This document shows positions 33,877-45,505 of a DNA stretch of 64,000 bases, piece by piece. The stretch lies in contig JASKMD010000010.1 in the NCBI GenBank assembly GCA_030144725.1, positions 1,928,347 to 1,992,346 of the forward strand, in the 5' to 3' direction. Both the position numbers and the translations under genes were made by a program. The stretch's first letter is position 1. Each line of letters begins with the position of its first letter. The DNA is from Haematococcus lacustris. Its lineage: Eukaryota; Chlorophyta; Chlorophyceae; Chlamydomonadales; Haematococcaceae. The notes beneath the pieces were generated by a model. The model was not told where the DNA came from and ran no database searches. It saw only the letters and a list, made by a program, of their open reading frames with translations.

Positions 33877-35957
33877 TAATGCCCATGTGGTGGTATTGCG
33901 ATACAACGGTTGGGGCGACTCGAGCTACTTTATCTTTGTGGCTTCTGCCGACCCTCAACGCACCAGCAGCAGCGCAGCAGGACAGCCTTCTACAGGGCCA
34001 TGCAGCCTTCCCTACCTTCAACCCCAGGCAGCAACAGGCTGCACAAGTAATCAGGGACCAGCCTAGACCCAGAAGCAGAACTCCTAACGACCCTGACAAA
34101 CTCCATCACCTGCTCATTGGCCAGGTGGGATACATCATGGATGCCAGCTGCATGGCTGAGGTCACAGGCGCCTTGGGAGAGAGGGTCGCAAGCAGCAGCA
34201 CTAGCGCATGGCGCACTGCGGGCAGCGGCAGTAGGGGAGCTCCTGGAGCAGCAGGCTGGCCCTCTCAACATCGCTGCCGTGCCAGCCGCTGCTGCTGAGG
34301 CGCTGCAAGACGTGATGACAGGGAAGGGGTACTTGGTTCAGTACAATGAGCCATGCACCAGGTGAGCACTGTATGCATGGAAGAGGCTGCATGCATGCTA
34401 GGCTTGGAGCCCCTGGATAGCATGGTGCAAGCACGGCATGAGCAGCACAGGGCACACACAAGAGACAGCAAGTAGGTGTGGGTAGCACCGGGATACCAGT
34501 GACACCAAACTGCAGGTGTACCTACCTCCACCACCTTCCATCCAGTGCTTTTGTGCCACATTTACCTGTGGTAGGGAGTCCTTAAGCACCTGGCAATGAT
34601 GAAGCTCAGATGAGATTGACCTCTTGCTGCCACTGCTGCCACTGCTGCCGCTGCTCAGGTTTGAGCGCCAGGGAGGTGTGCCTGAGGCTGCGGTGCAGCG
34701 TGCTTGGAGCAAGGCGCAGCAGCTAAAGGCAAGCGGGGAATGAAAACATGCTGATTGCTCATGACGCGGCAACATGGGCGACTGTGTAGCCAAGCCTTAG
34801 CCGGGGTGGTGCCAGTGCAGGCTCCGTGAGTGATGAGTGAGGGTGATGTCTGCGCAGGTGCCAATGAGGGAGAAGCAGCAGGGGTCCATGCCAGCCAAGG
34901 CAGCCCAGCAAGGTCCAGGCTGCACGGCTGAGGAGGCAGTACACATTCAGCTGGACAGCCTGCGGCGTGAAGATGCGGCCCTGGTCAACCAGCATTGGTG
35001 GGTGCTGGTGACTGGCAGCAGCCTCCTCCTCCCCCTCCACTGTGGGGAGATCTCTAGAGCAGTCTCTACAACAGAAGGTCTCGCAGGGGGATGTATGCAG
35101 CACACTGCTGCTGAAGGGCCAGTGTGAGGCTGTGCCTGCCACCTCACCTCACGCCGTGCCTTGACCACCTTCACAGCAGCTCCCAGCAACACCTCCCTCA
35201 TCTGCCTTGCCTTCACCTCCTTGCAGGACATACAGCAGCGCTGGCAGCCTGGGCCTGGTGCAGCAGATGATTGCCAGCTACCCCAGCAGCTGCATACGCC
35301 TGCCAGCTGCCACCTGACCCTCCAGCCCGGTGCTGAGCCTGAGGCTCGTTCAACAGCACCTGGGGGCTGGCTCAACACGCAGGGACTCCCCCAGCAGCAG
35401 CTGCACTCAGCTCACGGAGGACGTCCCTTCACTCAGTGGCACCCAGGCCAGCACCTCCCGCATCAGCCCGCAAAGGAAGAACCAGGTCCATGATGCCCGG
35501 CCATGTAATTGACCAGGGGGAGAAGGAGGCGGAGGAGGAGGCAGATGATGAAGCGAGAGCAGAAGAGGAGGAGGAGGAGGAGGGGAAAGAAGTGGAGAAG
35601 GATGGCAGTCCCTTGGTGGCCAGTGGCAGCAGCAGGGAGCCCGGGCAGCCAGTAGCATGGGCCCTCCAATACAATGACGGATCTCTAGGCATGGCGCACT
35701 GCCTGCCCGCCTTCAGGCGCCATGGCCTCATGAGCTTGTGCATGGCTGACCTGGTGGGCAAGGTGTTGCAGGCTGGGCAGCTGCAGGACTGCGTGTTTGG
35801 CTATGTGGTGGATGGCAATGCTGCGTCAGAGGCCATGATGCGATCCCTAGGCTTCAGATGCACGGGGCGGGTGCATTGGCTACGCTTCTGCAAACCACCA
35901 CCAGCATCACCACCATCAATACCATCACCACCATCACCACCGTCACCACCACAATGA
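33877..35957 (+). pseudogene. GLYAT-like acyltransferase gene, copy 3, damaged
   Basis: Exons: about 33877-34361, 34659-34728, 34858-34997 and 35227-35957. Exon 1 has single-base insertions near 33953 and 34218 relative to copy 1. Exons 2 and 3 are clean (FERQGGVPEAAVQRAW; REDAALVNQHW), and the GC-AG intron is kept. Exon 4 lacks one C near 35316, giving TGA, a lesion shared with copy 2. The GNAT core with PVAWALQYNDGSLGM, RRHGLMSLCM and NAASEAMMRSLGF is intact at about 35650-35890. Shared lesions suggest copies 2 and 3 derive from one damaged ancestor or exchanged sequence. Confidence 0.65.
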
Positions 35958-37010
35958 GAATAATATCATGTGCTTCCACCCAATGAGCTTGAGCTATTAT
36001 GTGCTTCCCCCCAATGAGCTTGACCATGTCCTAAATCAGCTGCTCTAGCCAGGGCTGCCAAGCCGGAGGTGAGTGGGGCCTGCCAGCCCGCCAGCCAGCA
36101 GAACTGCAGATGTAGGAAGGTCAGTGAGCATAGTAATGGCCCTTGTGGCGAAGCGGCTTGCATGGATACTAGTCGTGGAAGGTACATGATTGCCTGTCTG
36201 CTCAATGAATGCAACCGCACTATGAGCCCGCTGCTTCATCACTCACCAACGAAGCACAAAGCAGTCTTTGGCGTCACTTTGTCGTTCATGGTCTCGTGCA
36301 AACTATTGCCGAATATGGACAGTGACCCCCCATGCTATCATGCCTCTTCCCCCCATCCGTCACACGTATTGCAGATGACTTGCGACATGCAGGATGGAAG
36401 GTAAGATGGATAGCTTGCGAGGATGAACTAGAAGCACAACAACAACTTCGGCTTCTGCAATAGTACAGTTGCATCATCACCATTCATTTCTTGCTTTGTA
36501 CGAAGCGACGCATGAACGGTAGCTACGTACTGACTAACAGCTAAGCAACACGGCCTTCCACGCACGGCGCCAATCTGCAACTGGTCAAACAACAGGGAAT
36601 GCATGTTGACCAAACTCTGCACTTACTGACTGCCTAACCTAAACCGTGAGGCCGTTCACTTTATCACTCGGTCTGTTGGCTACCTCCTAGCACCGCACCT
36701 TGCGAAGCTGCCTGGCGAGCTCCCCTGTGTGCCTTGCCCTCCAAGGGGCTTGAACAAGCTTGTGATGCAGAGATCACACACTCCCAACCCCTTGCACAAC
36801 ACCTCCCTCATCAGCACGCAAAGGCGTGATCATGCCCCCTCACTAGGGGTGATGCTGTGTTCGTGTGGAGTGATGTTCCCATGCACATGGCATGGGCGCC
36901 TTCCACCTACACTAGTGCCTGACCCCTGAGGCAGGGTTGCTACCTGAGTTGCCATGACAAACATGGACTAATTGGAAGCTGATGACAGCTGCAAAGGGGG
37001 CAAACACTAT
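35958..37010. other. unit 3 tail and left edge of unit 4, no gene seen
   Basis: 35960-36110 repeats an AATGAGCTTGA module twice. 36110-36330 is the unit-closing module. 36330-36660 is unique. 36720-37010 is homologous to 46840-47090 and 58640-58890, the 3' end of the Fanzor-like repeat. Confidence 0.45.
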
Positions 37011-37014
37011 TGTG

Positions 37015-37430
37015 CCACTGGCTGCTGCTGCTGCTGGGCCTTGATGGTTGGTCTTGCAGCCGCTTGTACCCCAGGCCTGGGTACTCCTTGCCCTTGGCTG
37101 GCAGAGCTAGCAGGGCTGGCCATCAGCACAGCTCCAGCGGGCGCCATCTGCTCTCCCCAATGCGCTGCATATCACTTTCAGTCCTTGCATCAGCTCATAC
37201 CCCTCCCAAGCCCACCCAGCTTCCTCCCAGTTCCAGCCCCAGCCCTGCCCCGCCAATCCTAGCATGCCAGACCCCAGTGCAAGCCCATAGAAAGCCTGCC
37301 TGAGGAAGTGTAATGGTCTGTGCCATTAGTCCCAAGCCAACCCAGCTTCCTCTCAGCCCCAGCCCCAGCCCTACCCCGCCACTCCCGGCATGCCAGCCCC
37401 CAGTGCAAGCCTAGCAAAGCCCTCCCTGAG
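37015..37430 (-). pseudogene. TnpB/Fanzor-like remnant (unit 4)
   Basis: On the - strand, 37170-37020 reads MQRIGESRWRPLELC, one TGA, then ALPAKGKEYPGLGYKRLQ and a Ser/Gln run. This is the best-kept C-terminal tail of the set. A Pro/Ser-rich block occurs twice (37190-37260 and 37325-37400), so the remnant was partly duplicated. No RuvC motif remains. Confidence 0.5.
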
Positions 37431-37472
37431 GGAATGTAATGGCCTGTGCCATGAGTCCAGCAAACGCCATGG

Positions 37473-40400
37473 TTAAATCGCTGGGAAGCACAGCCTCATC
37501 AGCTCTGGTGGGCCTCTGCCCCTATCCAGGGTCAGCCGCCCAGGCTGCCAGCCCAGAGGTGCAGGTGCAACCAGGTGTGGCAGCTGCAGCCTGTTGACCG
37601 CACTCTGCAACACACTTGCCAAGCTGGCCTCAGCCGGGGTGCCTGCTGCCAGAGCCTGCCAGCTCCACACCTGCTCTGGCTCCATGCGGGCCAGCGTGTC
37701 ATGAATGGCTGAGGCTTGCTCCATGACCTTAACCTCATCTGCTGGTAAGGAAGGGGCGGCTGCCAGCCAGGTGTCCAGGGGCAGTGCCACTGTCAGCACC
37801 AGGGTCAGGCAAGCCAGCAGCCGCTCAGCCTCTGGCGACATGCTGGAGGGAGCCTGCTGTCGACCCTGCAGCAGGAACACATGGCTGTTGGCAAGCACCT
37901 GACACCCCTGCAACCTTGCGTGGTCCAGCGACCCCTCCAAGCCAGGTGAGGTGATGCAGAGGAGCTGACACACTCTATCCAGCAGCCTGGTGCACCAGCC
38001 CTCCACCAGGCTGTTGCCGCAGGGCAGCCAAGAGGCAGGCTTGGCAGCCAAGGCAGCAGGGCCCACCGCGGCAGGCTCTGCCAGGACCTCAATGACACGC
38101 CCAAACAAGTCCAGCAACGTTTTGCAAGCGCCAAAGGAAGAGAACGTCTGTGTACCTATCTGCATGATCACCACTGTTTGAAACGTGCGCCAATGGTGTT
38201 GCGTCATCTGCAAGGGGCACAACACCAGCACAGCACAGAGTAAAGCACCAAAGGCAAGCATGGCCCTGGCACTTGACCAGAGTAAAGGACCATGGACGTG
38301 ATAGTGTTCCCTAACCTCTAGACATAATGTGGGACAGGGAGTGCGACAGGGAGGCGGTACCTTCCCAGGCAATAATAGTCCATCATGTGGGCATCACTAT
38401 AATCCAGACAACCTTACTTCAGACAAACCTACCGCTAGACAAGGCACTCACCAGTAAGCTGCTAAGGCACTCACCAGTAAGCTGCTGGTCTCAAGAAGAT
38501 GGCAGGCACATAGCAGTGGTCCCTACCTTCCTGATGGCCCAAGGCAGGATGACAGGGCTGCCAGGCATGTGTGGGCACTCCTCTCACGAATCTCATGGAC
38601 ACCCTGCCACTTAACCACTCCCAGTTTGCCCCGACCCACTCCTGTGGCTGCCGCCTTGGGCCCTTCACCCGCCTGCTCACCTGCAGCATGCCCTCCATGC
38701 CCCACACCAGGTCCAGGGCCAGGGGCGCCAGCTGCTGGGTTGAGGGCCGCTGGTAGAGCACCTTCTCCTTGCCGCTTGGTGCATTGTTTTTGCGTGGCGC
38801 AAGCAGAAGGATCCATATATGACACACACAGGTGACCATGTGGGAAAAAGTTTGCTCCAGCTCTGGCGTGCGCGTTAAGGCCGGCAACGAGCACGGCCCC
38901 GCCCCATGGTCCGGCGCATCGTCCAGCAGCAGCGCCAGGGTCATGTACGCGTGCGCTCCAGTCACAGCAGAGCGGGCAAACACCCGGAGCATAGCTGGCC
39001 GACACCTCTGATCAGGCCAGAGCTGCACCATCTTTCGCAAAGTGGCGTAGAGTTGAATGTAGAAGTCCCGGATGCGGGTAGGGAGTAAGTCAGGGCATGT
39101 GATTGAGCGGGTTGTCACAGCGAGCCGTACTGCAATAACGCAGGCTTGAGACATCACCAGGCTGCGCGGCAGAACGCTGAGGATGACAGAAAGAAGTGAC
39201 GAACTGATGGGGGAGGGAGGTGAAGGGCCCGATGTGGCGACTGCAGCAGGATGGCTTGGGGCTGACACTGCAATCAGGAGGTCCAGCATGTAGCGGATGC
39301 AGTACACTTCTCGTACCAAAGGATACGTTGCACTTTTTGCTAGGTTTGACACTTCTTTCTGCGATGTGCTCCACGCTTCTGGTCCTGCGTACATGATGCA
39401 TGCATGCACATGCGGTTCTGACATCTCACCACGAATGGACAGTGTCTTGGGGTGCCACATGGTGTGTGCAAGGGTCAATAAATGTGAAATGAAACAAACA
39501 TACAAATAAGGGGTCGGTTAATGAGCGGGTGTGATCCAGCATCCCCAATTGGGGTGGGGATCGACCCTGGTGCCACCTAGGCAGCAGTTTTCTTGTCACT
39601 TGCCCTCTTTCCGAATTCATAGCGCAAAATGACATGGCTTAAATCCAGACTGTGTTGTTCATAAAGCGACCCTATCGCACAAAAAATAAAAAGCAAAAAA
39701 GCTGAGCAACATATGCATGATCAAAGGCGGTAGCGTCCACGCACAGGAGCGTCGTCCAGCCATTGCAAATGGCGCGCATGAATGGGCATGTGTCCAATTT
39801 GTACTGCTTGCTGCTGAAGACACGGGCACACACATTCAGGTGGCACTCCTGCAACCTGTTGCGGGTGTCGTCTTTGAGGTATGCCATGGCTGAGAACATG
39901 CGCTCCTCCTCCACCGAGCCTGGTGTCATGACCAGGGCTCTGCCAGCTTAATGTACTCTGAGATGTCTGCCTTGGTGATGGGTTGGCCAGCCAGGTAGCG
40001 CCACAACTTAGTGGTCTGATTGGCTGGGTTGGCAGCTTAGCTCTACACGGTGCTCAGCTTGGCAGCGCATGACGTCCACAAATGCTGATTGCTGGGCAGA
40101 TAGCTTGTGATGGTCCAGCAAGGCTGGCACCCATTGGCCATTGATCAAAGTCGCTTCCATGCAGTACCAGGCCTTGACAATGGCCTGACGCTCAAGGAAG
40201 TCTTCATCGCTAGGCTGCTTGTCCCAGTCATGGGCATACACAACAGCCAGCCCTTTGGCATGCTCCGGTGGGAGGAAGCGGCTGCGTTGCTCACGTACCA
40301 CAGCAAATGCTGTTGCTACCAGCTCCTGCATGGTACCATCGACATGCTGTTGGAAATCACTGGCTGGCACTGGAACAGCCTGGCTCACCCTTGAGTGCAT

Positions 40401-43400
40401 GGCGTACAGCTCTACCAGCTCACTGCCTAGCTCAACTGCCTTCCTCCTCCTCCTCAAGCTCACCAAACGTTGTCTCCATGTCTGCTGCTGCCTGTCTGTC
40501 ACTGCCACTGTCAACCTCATCTGCCTGCCCCGCCACACTGCCATTCCCATGAGGCTGCAAAGCCCAATGACCAGAGCTGTTGTACACCTCCAGCCCTAGG
40601 TCCTTAAGCACGTCCCTCAGCCATCAGGACTGCGGCACGCAGCCGGGTTGCGGCTTGCAGCTAAATTGCGGCTGCAGTACAAAGCTCATTTTGTATGACG
40701 CGATGCGCTATAGTGCAGTCCGCAAAAGGCCCAATTCATAGCGCAAGGAGCTACCTGAGATGTAGTATTGTATAGCTAACGCTATGTGTAACACAAGAAA
40801 CACTGCTAGGCAGTCAGCGCAGCCTCTGGGGTGTGGGGTGTGTCTAGTGTCTGGAGTGGCTGGCCAGTGACAGACCAGCTGGCCAAGTGGAGGCTGAGCA
40901 GAGGCCATGTGCAGCAAGCTAGTGGCCTGAGCAACGCCTAGTGGCCACACCACCCAGCAGTGGACAGCCGGTGTGCAGCCCCACCTCCAGCACCTGACAT
41001 CAGCCGGCAAACCTAGCACCCCCATGGTGGCAAAGCTGTGGCCCCCACCTCACCATCACGCTGGCCACTAGGGGCGCTGTCTAGGAGTAGAAGCTGCACT
41101 CACGATTTTGCATACCTAGCACTGACCCAGGGGCAAGAGCTTAGTGACTCGCGGGGATGGGGTGTGATGTCCATGCCCATGGCAAGCTTGCCATCCCCAG
41201 AAAATGCCCCTATGACCAGCATCAGGTCCAGCAAGCAGCGCACAAACTGCACACGCTGGGCCTGTGCCTCAGGGTGGCCTGCTGCCTGCATCACCGTCAC
41301 TGACGTGCTCAGCCCCAGCAGCAGCCCACGCAGGGGTTTGTGCAGCCCGGCAAGGGCTAGGACCTTGCCCAGTACTGCACAAGACAGGGCTGGGCCAGGC
41401 CGGCAGGCGCTGCAGCGGTGGTAGCCAGGTGGCAGCTGGGTGGTGGTGGAGGTGTGGGATTTGGCTGCAGGGTCAGGGTGCTGCGGGTGAGGGCGGATGG
41501 GAATGACTACAAGGCTGCTGTATTGGCTTGCTGACTTTAAGGGGGTGGCAGAGAAGCTAAACCCAGCCACAGCACAGGAGTGTGTTGTGCAGCTGCCCAC
41601 CTACTTGCATGCACCCTGGCCCCTGTGACAGCCAAGACTATGCCACCCCATCAGTGGCACAAGATGCGCACAAGCACAGCCTTGGGGAAACTGACCATCA
41701 AGGTCACCTCGCAGGTGGCATCGACCACCTCCTGTGAGCATGCATCTAGCAGCTACAACTTTGTTCACATTGTCATCGTGGTTTGTAAACACTCCGTTTG
41801 TAAAACTGCGTGAGTAACGTGTTAGATTGTGTAGTTGTGCTGTACCAGCAACCTGTCAGTGTGCTCTATAAGCCATGCCAGCCGTCACAACTGTACATCA
41901 GACGGCACAACTGTGGCCAGACAACACCACCCTGGCTGCAGCCTAAGCAGTTCACCCAAGCTGTGGTCACTAGTTATCACTTCCTGCTCACTTTGTCCAC
42001 CTACCTTCAGCCTGGCATGTGATGCCCACCTCCTCCTCCTGCCGCCCCAGCATTGCATACAGCGCCTGGGCCAGGTGGGCGTAGACGTTCAAAGCTACTA
42101 GATTTGCTGGACCAGGAGTGCTGCTACCTTGGACATGGCGCCCTGTGCTGCTCCCTTTCTCCCTGCCCCTGCCCCGACCTCTGTTGCTGCTGCATCTGCC
42201 GCTGTTACGGCCCAGGCCTGAACTGTCCTCTGCAGTGCTGCTGTCCATGGGGCTGGGCTTACGGGGCAGAGCCCCAGGCCAGCCTGTCACCACCGGGCTG
42301 CTGGCCAGCAGGCGAGCCAGCTGGTCAGGGCAGGAGGTGGTGACCTTGTCTTCCAGCCGAGCAAGCAGATCCTGGCCAAAATGAGTGATGTCTCCATACA
42401 CAAAGAAATTGACCAGCGGTCCCAGGTGCAGCATGCAGCGCACAAACTGCACACGCTGGGCCTGTGCTTCAGGGTGGCCTGCTGCCCGCATCACCGTCAC
42501 TGACGTGCTCAGCCCCAACAGCAGCCCGGGTAGGGTGGTGTGCAGCCGGGCAAGGCAAAGATCCTTGGTCGGGCGCTGCTCCACAGAGTGTTCGGCCAGG
42601 CTCAAGGCCAGGCGCAGGCTGAGCAGCAGGCAGGCGCTGCAGCGGTGGTAGCCGGGGGGCAGCTGGGTTGTATTGGAAGTGTTGGTGTTGGCTGCAGGGT
42701 CAGGGTGCTGAGGGTGAGGGCGGATGGGGAGTGACTGCAAGGCTGCCAGCAACAGCAGCATGGCGCGGTGCATGCTGTCCCACACACGCAGCAGAGGGTC
42801 ACCCTGCATGGGACACCAGGCATACACCAGCACACCAGGCACAGCTGCAGGGAGGTGAGGAGAGCAAGAGGAGGTAATCCCTGGCCAGTTGTCTAGCCGC
42901 AGCCAAAGCATGGGCAAGTGCTGGGAAAAACGTGTATGGGCATCATGATGCTACTTTGTACATTTTGGGCCCTGGCTGCTGATTATGAAGCTCACCTTCA
43001 GGCTGTTGTCATGGTCCCGCTCCAGGGCACTCACAAAGGACAGCAGCTGGCTGCCTGGCACTGACCACTGGCTTTGACTGAGCTGCTGAGCCAGGGCTGC
43101 ACTGGGAGGAGGCAGCTTCAGCGCATGTAACCCTGGCCAGGACAAGAGGTGGCAAAGCTGAGCTGCTCTGATGTCATGGAGGGCCAGCACCACATCCAGC
43201 ACCTCCTGGTCTGTCAGCAGCAGTGTGCACAGCTCCCCAGCTGATATGCTGCCAGGGGCTGAGGGTGCGGGTGAAGCAGCAGCTGAAGCCGCTTTGTGGG
43301 CAGCAGGGCCAGAGGAAGAAGGCTGGGCACCCGTGGCTTGCCCGATTCCTCGATGCAACAGGTGGCATGCTGCTTCCAGGCGTTGCACGTACGCGCCTGC

Positions 43401-43512
43401 ACGCGATCGCAGCTGTCATTAATGGCGCCGTGTGAAATCAAGATAGCAACGTACCAGGCTGTTGCTCTACAGTGAAGGCTGGACCCAAGAGCCGCAGCAC
43501 CGCTTCACGCAT
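37473..43512 (-). CDS. unknown five-exon protein, 898 aa (family copy 4)
   Basis: Exons: 43512-43455, 43396-42996, 42803-42005, 39384-38681 and 38207-37473, total 2697 nt, fully open. Exon 4 is 45 nt shorter than in copy 1, again a multiple of three; the loss lies between PRKNNAPS and the conserved STQQLAPLALDL. Intron 3 (39385-42004) contains a hAT transposase relic and an exon-3 relic; intron 4 is longer than in copies 1-3 (473 bp). All donors and acceptors are standard GT-AG. Function unknown, with the same features as copy 1. Confidence 0.75.
39672..40550 (-). pseudogene. hAT transposase C-terminal relic
   Basis: Two - strand frames, 40550-40008 (180 aa) and 39929-39672. The second contains SVEEERMFSAMAYLKDDTRN followed by RLQECHLNVCAR, the conserved C-terminal dimerisation region of hAT transposases. 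The segment between them (about 40040-39930, reading LWRYLAGQPITKADISEYI) belongs to the same protein but ends in a frameshift. The N-terminal zinc finger and the DDE catalytic core are not seen. It lies in intron 3 of family copy 4 on the same strand and is absent from the other units. Confidence 0.6.
40700..41800. other. intron 3 of copy 4: shared modules
   Basis: 40880-41010 is the module with GTGGCCACACCACCCAGCAG. 41220-41510 is the exon-3 relic (RVQFVRC readable on -). 41510-41800 is the + strand ORF relic. None is intact. Confidence 0.5.
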
Positions 43513-43675
43513 TGAAGAGGATTCTTACAATAGCGGTAGACTGTCATCAACCTGTATTTAAAAAACTACCTGTACAAATAACAGCCTCGAATACCGACAA
43601 TATCAGTACCACCAGCTCTTGTGCGACACTATCGACCGTAGACCACAGCAACTATAAGCACAACTCGGCTTGCAG

Positions 43676-45505
43676 CAATGCCCATGTGGTGGTATTGCGA
43701 TACAACGGTTGGGCCGACCCGAGCCACGCCATCTTTGTGGCTTCTGCCGACCTCAACGCACCAGCAGCAGCGCAGCAGGACAGCCTTCTACAGGGCCATG
43801 CAGCCTTCCCCACCTCCAGCCCCAGGCAGCAACAGGCTGCACAAGTAATCAGGGACCAGCCTGGACCCAGAAGCAGAACTCCTAACGACCCTGACAAAGT
43901 CCATCACCTGCTCATTGGCCAGGTGGGATACATCATGGATGCCAGCTGCATGGCTGAAGTCACAGGCACCTTGGGAGTGACACTCCTACAAATTAATCCC
44001 TGCGTCCGTCCCTGCGTGTTGACCGACCTTGTCCGATCGGGCTGAAATTTTGATAGATGGTAGTTTGCAGAATACAAAACATATGTTTTTTTATTCTTGA
44101 AAAATATGTTTTATCAACTGAAAACTGCCATCTATCAAATTTTCAGCCCGATCGGACAAGGTCGGTAGAACGCAGGGACAAACGCAGGGACTAAATTGTA
44201 GGAGTGGAAGGCCGCAAGCAGCAGCACCAGCGCATGGCGCACTGCGACAGCAGCAGTAGGGGAGCTCCTGGAGCAGCAGGCGGGCCCTCTCAACATCGCT
44301 GCCGTGCCAGCCGCTGCTGCTGAGGCGCTGCAAGAAGTGATGACAGGGAAGGGGTACCTGGGTTAGTACATTGAGCCATGTACCAGGTGGGCACTTCTTT
44401 GAGGAGCTGCTTCACTACATCCCATGGTTAAAGAGCATGGCAAGGAGCTGGACAGCCTGTGGCAGGAAGATGCGGCCCTGGTCAACCAGCATTGGTGGGT
44501 GGCAGTGACTGGCAGCAGTCGGCTCCTCCTCCCCCCACTGTGTAGTGGTCTCTAGAGCAGTCTTTACAACAGGTGGTCCTGTTGGGGAATGGCCACAATC
44601 GCCTTAAGGTTGGCCAACTAGTGTGAGGTAGCAACTAGTGTGACGCGTGGTGGTTGTATGTATTGTTGTCAGTGATAAGGTTCTGCTTTACAGTAACTGC
44701 TAGGGCACTAGCTTAAGAGGGACAAGTTACACTGAGTTTTCTGCTTTACCACTACCATGCACGACTCCTCTGCTCACAGACATTTGATGGGCTGGATGGT
44801 TATCCCACACAATAGTCAACACATCGTCATACCGAGTTTGTGGTGGTGGGCATGGCAGGCATGCAGTCACAAGGCATATGCTGTAGGCATGCTTGCATGG
44901 GCGTGCTTGCGCTCCCGGTGTCAAGTGTGATTGTTCGAACATGCACCTCATGTGTTCATATATGCTAGGGAAGTAGCTTAAGAGAGACATATCACCCTGG
45001 AATATCACTGCTTTACTACTACTGTTTACAAGTCCATTTCCCGGCAGCACCTCCCTCACCTGTCGTGCCTTCACCTCCTTGCAGGACATACAGCAGCGCT
45101 GGCAGCCTGGGCCTGGTGCAGCAGATGATCGCCAGCTACCCCAGCAGCTGCATACGCCTGCCAGCTGCCACCCTGACCCTCCAGCCTTGTGCTGAGCCTG
45201 AGGCTCGTTCACTCGACCCTGGCTCAACACGCAGGGACTCCCACAGCAGCAGCTGCACTCAGCTCACGGAGGACATGCAGCCACCTTCACTCAGGGGCAC
45301 CCAGGCCAGCACCTCCCTCGTCAGTTCACACAGGCAGCGTCAGGCCTATGATGCCCAGGTCAGCCCAGCTGCTGCACAGCGGCAACGACCATGTAATGGC
45401 ACTGATGAGGGGGACAAGGAGGTGGAGGAAGAAGAGGGAGCGCAAGAGGAGGAGGCGGAGCAGGAGGAGGAATTGACCAGGGGGAGAAAGAGGCGTAGGA
45501 GATGA
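43676..45505 (+). pseudogene. GLYAT-like acyltransferase gene, copy 4, core deleted
   Basis: Exon 1 begins near 43676 and is split by a 226-bp MITE (43981-44206). It then ends in the early stop seen in copy 2 (GYLG then TAG). Exon 2 is missing. Exon 3 is reduced to its end (QEDAALVNQHW, 44460-44497). Exon 4 (45085-45505) is open from TYSSAGSLGLVQQ through the acidic stretch, without the TAG of copy 1 or the TGA of copies 2 and 3. The GNAT core is deleted: sequence jumps to the MRSLGF region near 45505. This copy shows that the Ser/acidic linker belongs to the same exon as the core. Confidence 0.65.
43981..44206. mobile_element. 226-bp MITE with ~90-bp inverted repeats
   Basis: Ends CACTCCTACAA and TTGTAGGAGTG, with arms of about 90 bp that pair almost throughout around an AT-rich loop. 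Flanked by GA at 43979-43980 and 44207-44208. Copy 1 (GGGAGTGAAGGCCGCAAGC near 8598) shows the empty site. CACT ends with a 2-bp duplication fit a CACTA-like family. No coding capacity. Confidence 0.85.
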
